A stretch of DNA of 6,821 nt from positions 1 to 6,821 of the forward strand of contig CALBTA010000682.1 of NCBI GenBank assembly GCA_937967755.1. Reading direction: 5' to 3'. A program made the translations under genes and the position numbers. The notes under the pieces were generated by a model, which was not told the origin of the DNA, ran no database searches, and saw only the letters and a program-made list of their open reading frames with translations. Of the stretch, positions 5,223 to 6,821 are shown in pieces; positions within the stretch are counted from its first letter, which is position 1; every line of letters begins with the position of its first letter. This stretch comes from an uncultured Planctomycetaceae bacterium. GTDB taxonomy: Bacteria > Planctomycetota > Planctomycetia > Pirellulales > Pirellulaceae.

Positions 5223-6821
5223 CTAGCTCGCAACTCCGCCGCGGCGCGTGGCGACGGAAACATTGTGCACGACGATCCCGCTGACTTTTGCCCCCACGGC
5301 GGTCACTTTGTCGCGGGCTTCGACCACTTTGCCGGCGCGGCTGTCGTCGCGCATTACGGAAAGTACAACCGCGTCGGCCTTGGGTGCGACGATTAGCGGT
5401 TCGACGTTCGTCAACACCGGTCCGGCATCGACGATCACGAAATCGAATTGATCCTGTAACCCGATCAGCAGTGCGTCGAGCGTTTCGCCCGCCATCGCAC
5501 GTTGGCTGTCGGCGTCGCGCTGGCCCGCCGGCAGGACCGACAACCCGTCATACCCACTAGGCAGGGCGCAACCGGTCAAGCTAGTGTTCTCTCGCAGGCA
5601 ATCGCAAAGCCCAGGCGAGGCTTCCACGCCGAACGCGACGTGCTGCCGCGGTTTCTGCGTATCCGCATCGATCAGCAATGTCCGCTTCCCCGCTTTGGCA
5701 AACCCGACCGCCAGTTGGCTGGCCAAAATCGTCTTGCCCTCGCCGCCGACGGCGCTGGTGACCATAACCAGCTTCGCACCCGGAGTGGCTTTTGTTCGTT
5801 CGCTTAACGCCGTGCGGAGGCCGGCAATCGATTCGGTGACGGCGCGTTCGGATCGTGTGGACATACCCGCACCCGGCTTCCAGCGGGATCGAAACGCTGG
5901 CAGTTTCCCCAGCACCGGCAGCCCGGTAATCTCCCCGGCATGGGCGGCGCTGTTGACGGGGGCTTGCGCGACATCCCAAGCGACGAAGCCGGCGACCACT
6001 AGCCCCAACACGACCAGCGCCGAACATATCGTTTGAATCAGCTTCGTCTGCCGGGAGTTGGAATTCGGTACGCTGGCGCTTTGGATTTTTACGATCCGGG
6101 GCGGGGAGGCGATCTGTACGCGCAAGTCTTGAATTTCCGCCTGGCGGGCCTGGTTGAGTTTCACCTCGTAGGCCAGTTCCTCGCGATCGGTCTCCAGTTG
6201 CGCGCTGTACCCATCCAACTGCCGCACCAGTTCGACCTGATCTTCGTGTTGCCGCTTCACCTCATCAAATCGTTCAACGAGGATATCGCGTTCGGCGATG
6301 GCTTTGTTCAACGACACGCCCGTCACTTCTGTGCCGTTGAGTTCGTCTAAGAACCGCTGTTCCACGCGGCGGGAAAGTTCCCGGCGGCGGGCGGCCAGTT
6401 GTTGGGCAATCAATTCGGCCTGCGATGCGGCCCGCTGCACACTCGGCGAAGAGCCGCGGGCGGTCGCTGCGATCGACGTGTACTGCTGCTGGGCAAGTTC
6501 CAACTCCTCCAGCAGGCGGCTGTACTGCGTGTCGCGTTCCAATGCCTCGGCAACCAGGTAGTCGGGCGGTTCGTTTTCGCCCGTGGCCACCGGCGTTTCG
6601 TCTTCGGTTTCGGCCAAGGCCAACCGCAGATCAATTTCGTAGATCCGGCTCTCCAGCGCGGCGCGGGAAGCGTCCAGCTTGCGGAGTTTTTCCAGTTCCT
6701 GATCCTCGTACAAGCAGTGGGTCACCACACAACCGCGTCCCGGGGGAGTGAGATACTGCAGCAGTCCTTTGTCGCGGCGGATATCGACCATCGGCTGCAG
6801 TACGGAGCTGCCCTTGATCGC
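5223..6821 (-). CDS. Polysaccharide co-polymerase/BY-kinase-like ATPase, 5' end outside window
   Basis: The C-terminal 532 residues of a Wzz/CpsD-type exopolysaccharide protein. The frame stays open to the window edge, so the start and first membrane helix lie outside. Numbering from the Met at 6791, a long coiled coil (about 30-228, periplasmic in this family) leads to a membrane helix (250-272) and a cytoplasmic ATPase domain. The ATPase has Walker A GGEGKT (349-354), Walker A' LLIDAD (372-377) and Walker B FVIVDAGP (451-458). PGLCDCL and GLSVLPAG match BY-kinases. In the family these proteins control chain length and export of surface polysaccharide. Two oddities are visible. There is no tyrosine cluster at the C-terminus (the only tyrosine after the membrane helix is Tyr414). 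The EX2RX2R oligomerisation motif reads ESIAGLR, with Ala replacing the central Arg. It may be a non-autophosphorylating co-polymerase ATPase. It converges on sixA. Confidence 0.88.
   Translation of the reverse strand, partial: AIKGSSVLQPMVDIRRDKGLLQYLTPPGRGCVVTHCLYEDQELEKLRKLDASRAALESRIYEIDLRLALAETEDETPVATGENEPPDYLVAEALERDTQYSRLLEELELAQQQYTSIAATARGSSPSVQRAASQAELIAQQLAARRRELSRRVEQRFLDELNGTEVTGVSLNKAIAERDILVERFDEVKRQHEDQVELVRQLDGYSAQLETDREELAYEVKLNQARQAEIQDLRVQIASPPRIVKIQSASVPNSNSRQTKLIQTICSALVVLGLVVAGFVAWDVAQAPVNSAAHAGEITGLPVLGKLPAFRSRWKPGAGMSTRSERAVTESIAGLRTALSERTKATPGAKLVMVTSAVGGEGKTILASQLAVGFAKAGKRTLLIDADTQKPRQHVAFGVEASPGLCDCLRENTSLTGCALPSGYDGLSVLPAGQRDADSQRAMAGETLDALLIGLQDQFDFVIVDAGPVLTNVEPLIVAPKADAVVLSVMRDDSRAGKVVEARDKVTAVGAKVSGIVVHNVSVATRRGGVAS

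Noticed and set aside
5584..6036. Plus-strand frame of 150 codons inside the BY-kinase-like gene
   Set aside because: It is antisense to the ATPase domain motifs, with no ribosome site and no recognisable protein.

Overview
The window looks like a piece of a planctomycete chromosome, probably of the Pirellula type. This is inferred from style, not from a marker gene. The pointers are moderately high G+C, widely spaced genes, an acidic/lysine-rich protein ending in the short leucine-rich-repeat unit common in planctomycetes, and long palindromes between genes. No insertion sequence, phage gene or CRISPR array is visible.

Layout from left to right. Positions 1-371 hold no convincing gene, but contain a G/C-rich hairpin repeat and six copies of a short ATTCACCACT-like word in both orientations. 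A minus-strand gene (372-1310) encodes an eight-helix membrane protein that recalls a shortened cytochrome bd subunit I. A tRNA-Val(UAC) gene (1439-1513) follows on the plus strand behind a plausible promoter, and its 3' end leads directly into a compact three-stem structure. Next is a 192-residue charge-block protein with a small leucine-rich-repeat end (1619-2197). The 230-base gap after it holds an 86-base palindromic element, a smaller hairpin and a candidate promoter whose spacer is a perfect 14-base palindrome.

The centre of the window is a probable two-gene operon: ppk1, polyphosphate kinase (2428-4593), and sixA, a phosphohistidine phosphatase (4621-5121), 27 bases apart with a strong ribosome binding site between them. 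PPK1 works through a phosphohistidine intermediate and SixA removes phosphate from histidine, so the pairing is chemically suggestive. Converging on this operon from the right edge is the 3' part of a polysaccharide co-polymerase/BY-kinase type gene (5223-6821, 5' end outside the window). A hairpin between the two convergent genes may end both transcripts.

Most of the window is ordinary housekeeping and cell-envelope material. The points most worth a second look are the ppk1-sixA pairing, the BY-kinase lacking its tyrosine tail and the central arginine of its oligomerisation motif, the structured tRNA trailer, the palindromic element, and the bd-like membrane protein. I did not find a clear new defence or mobile system.
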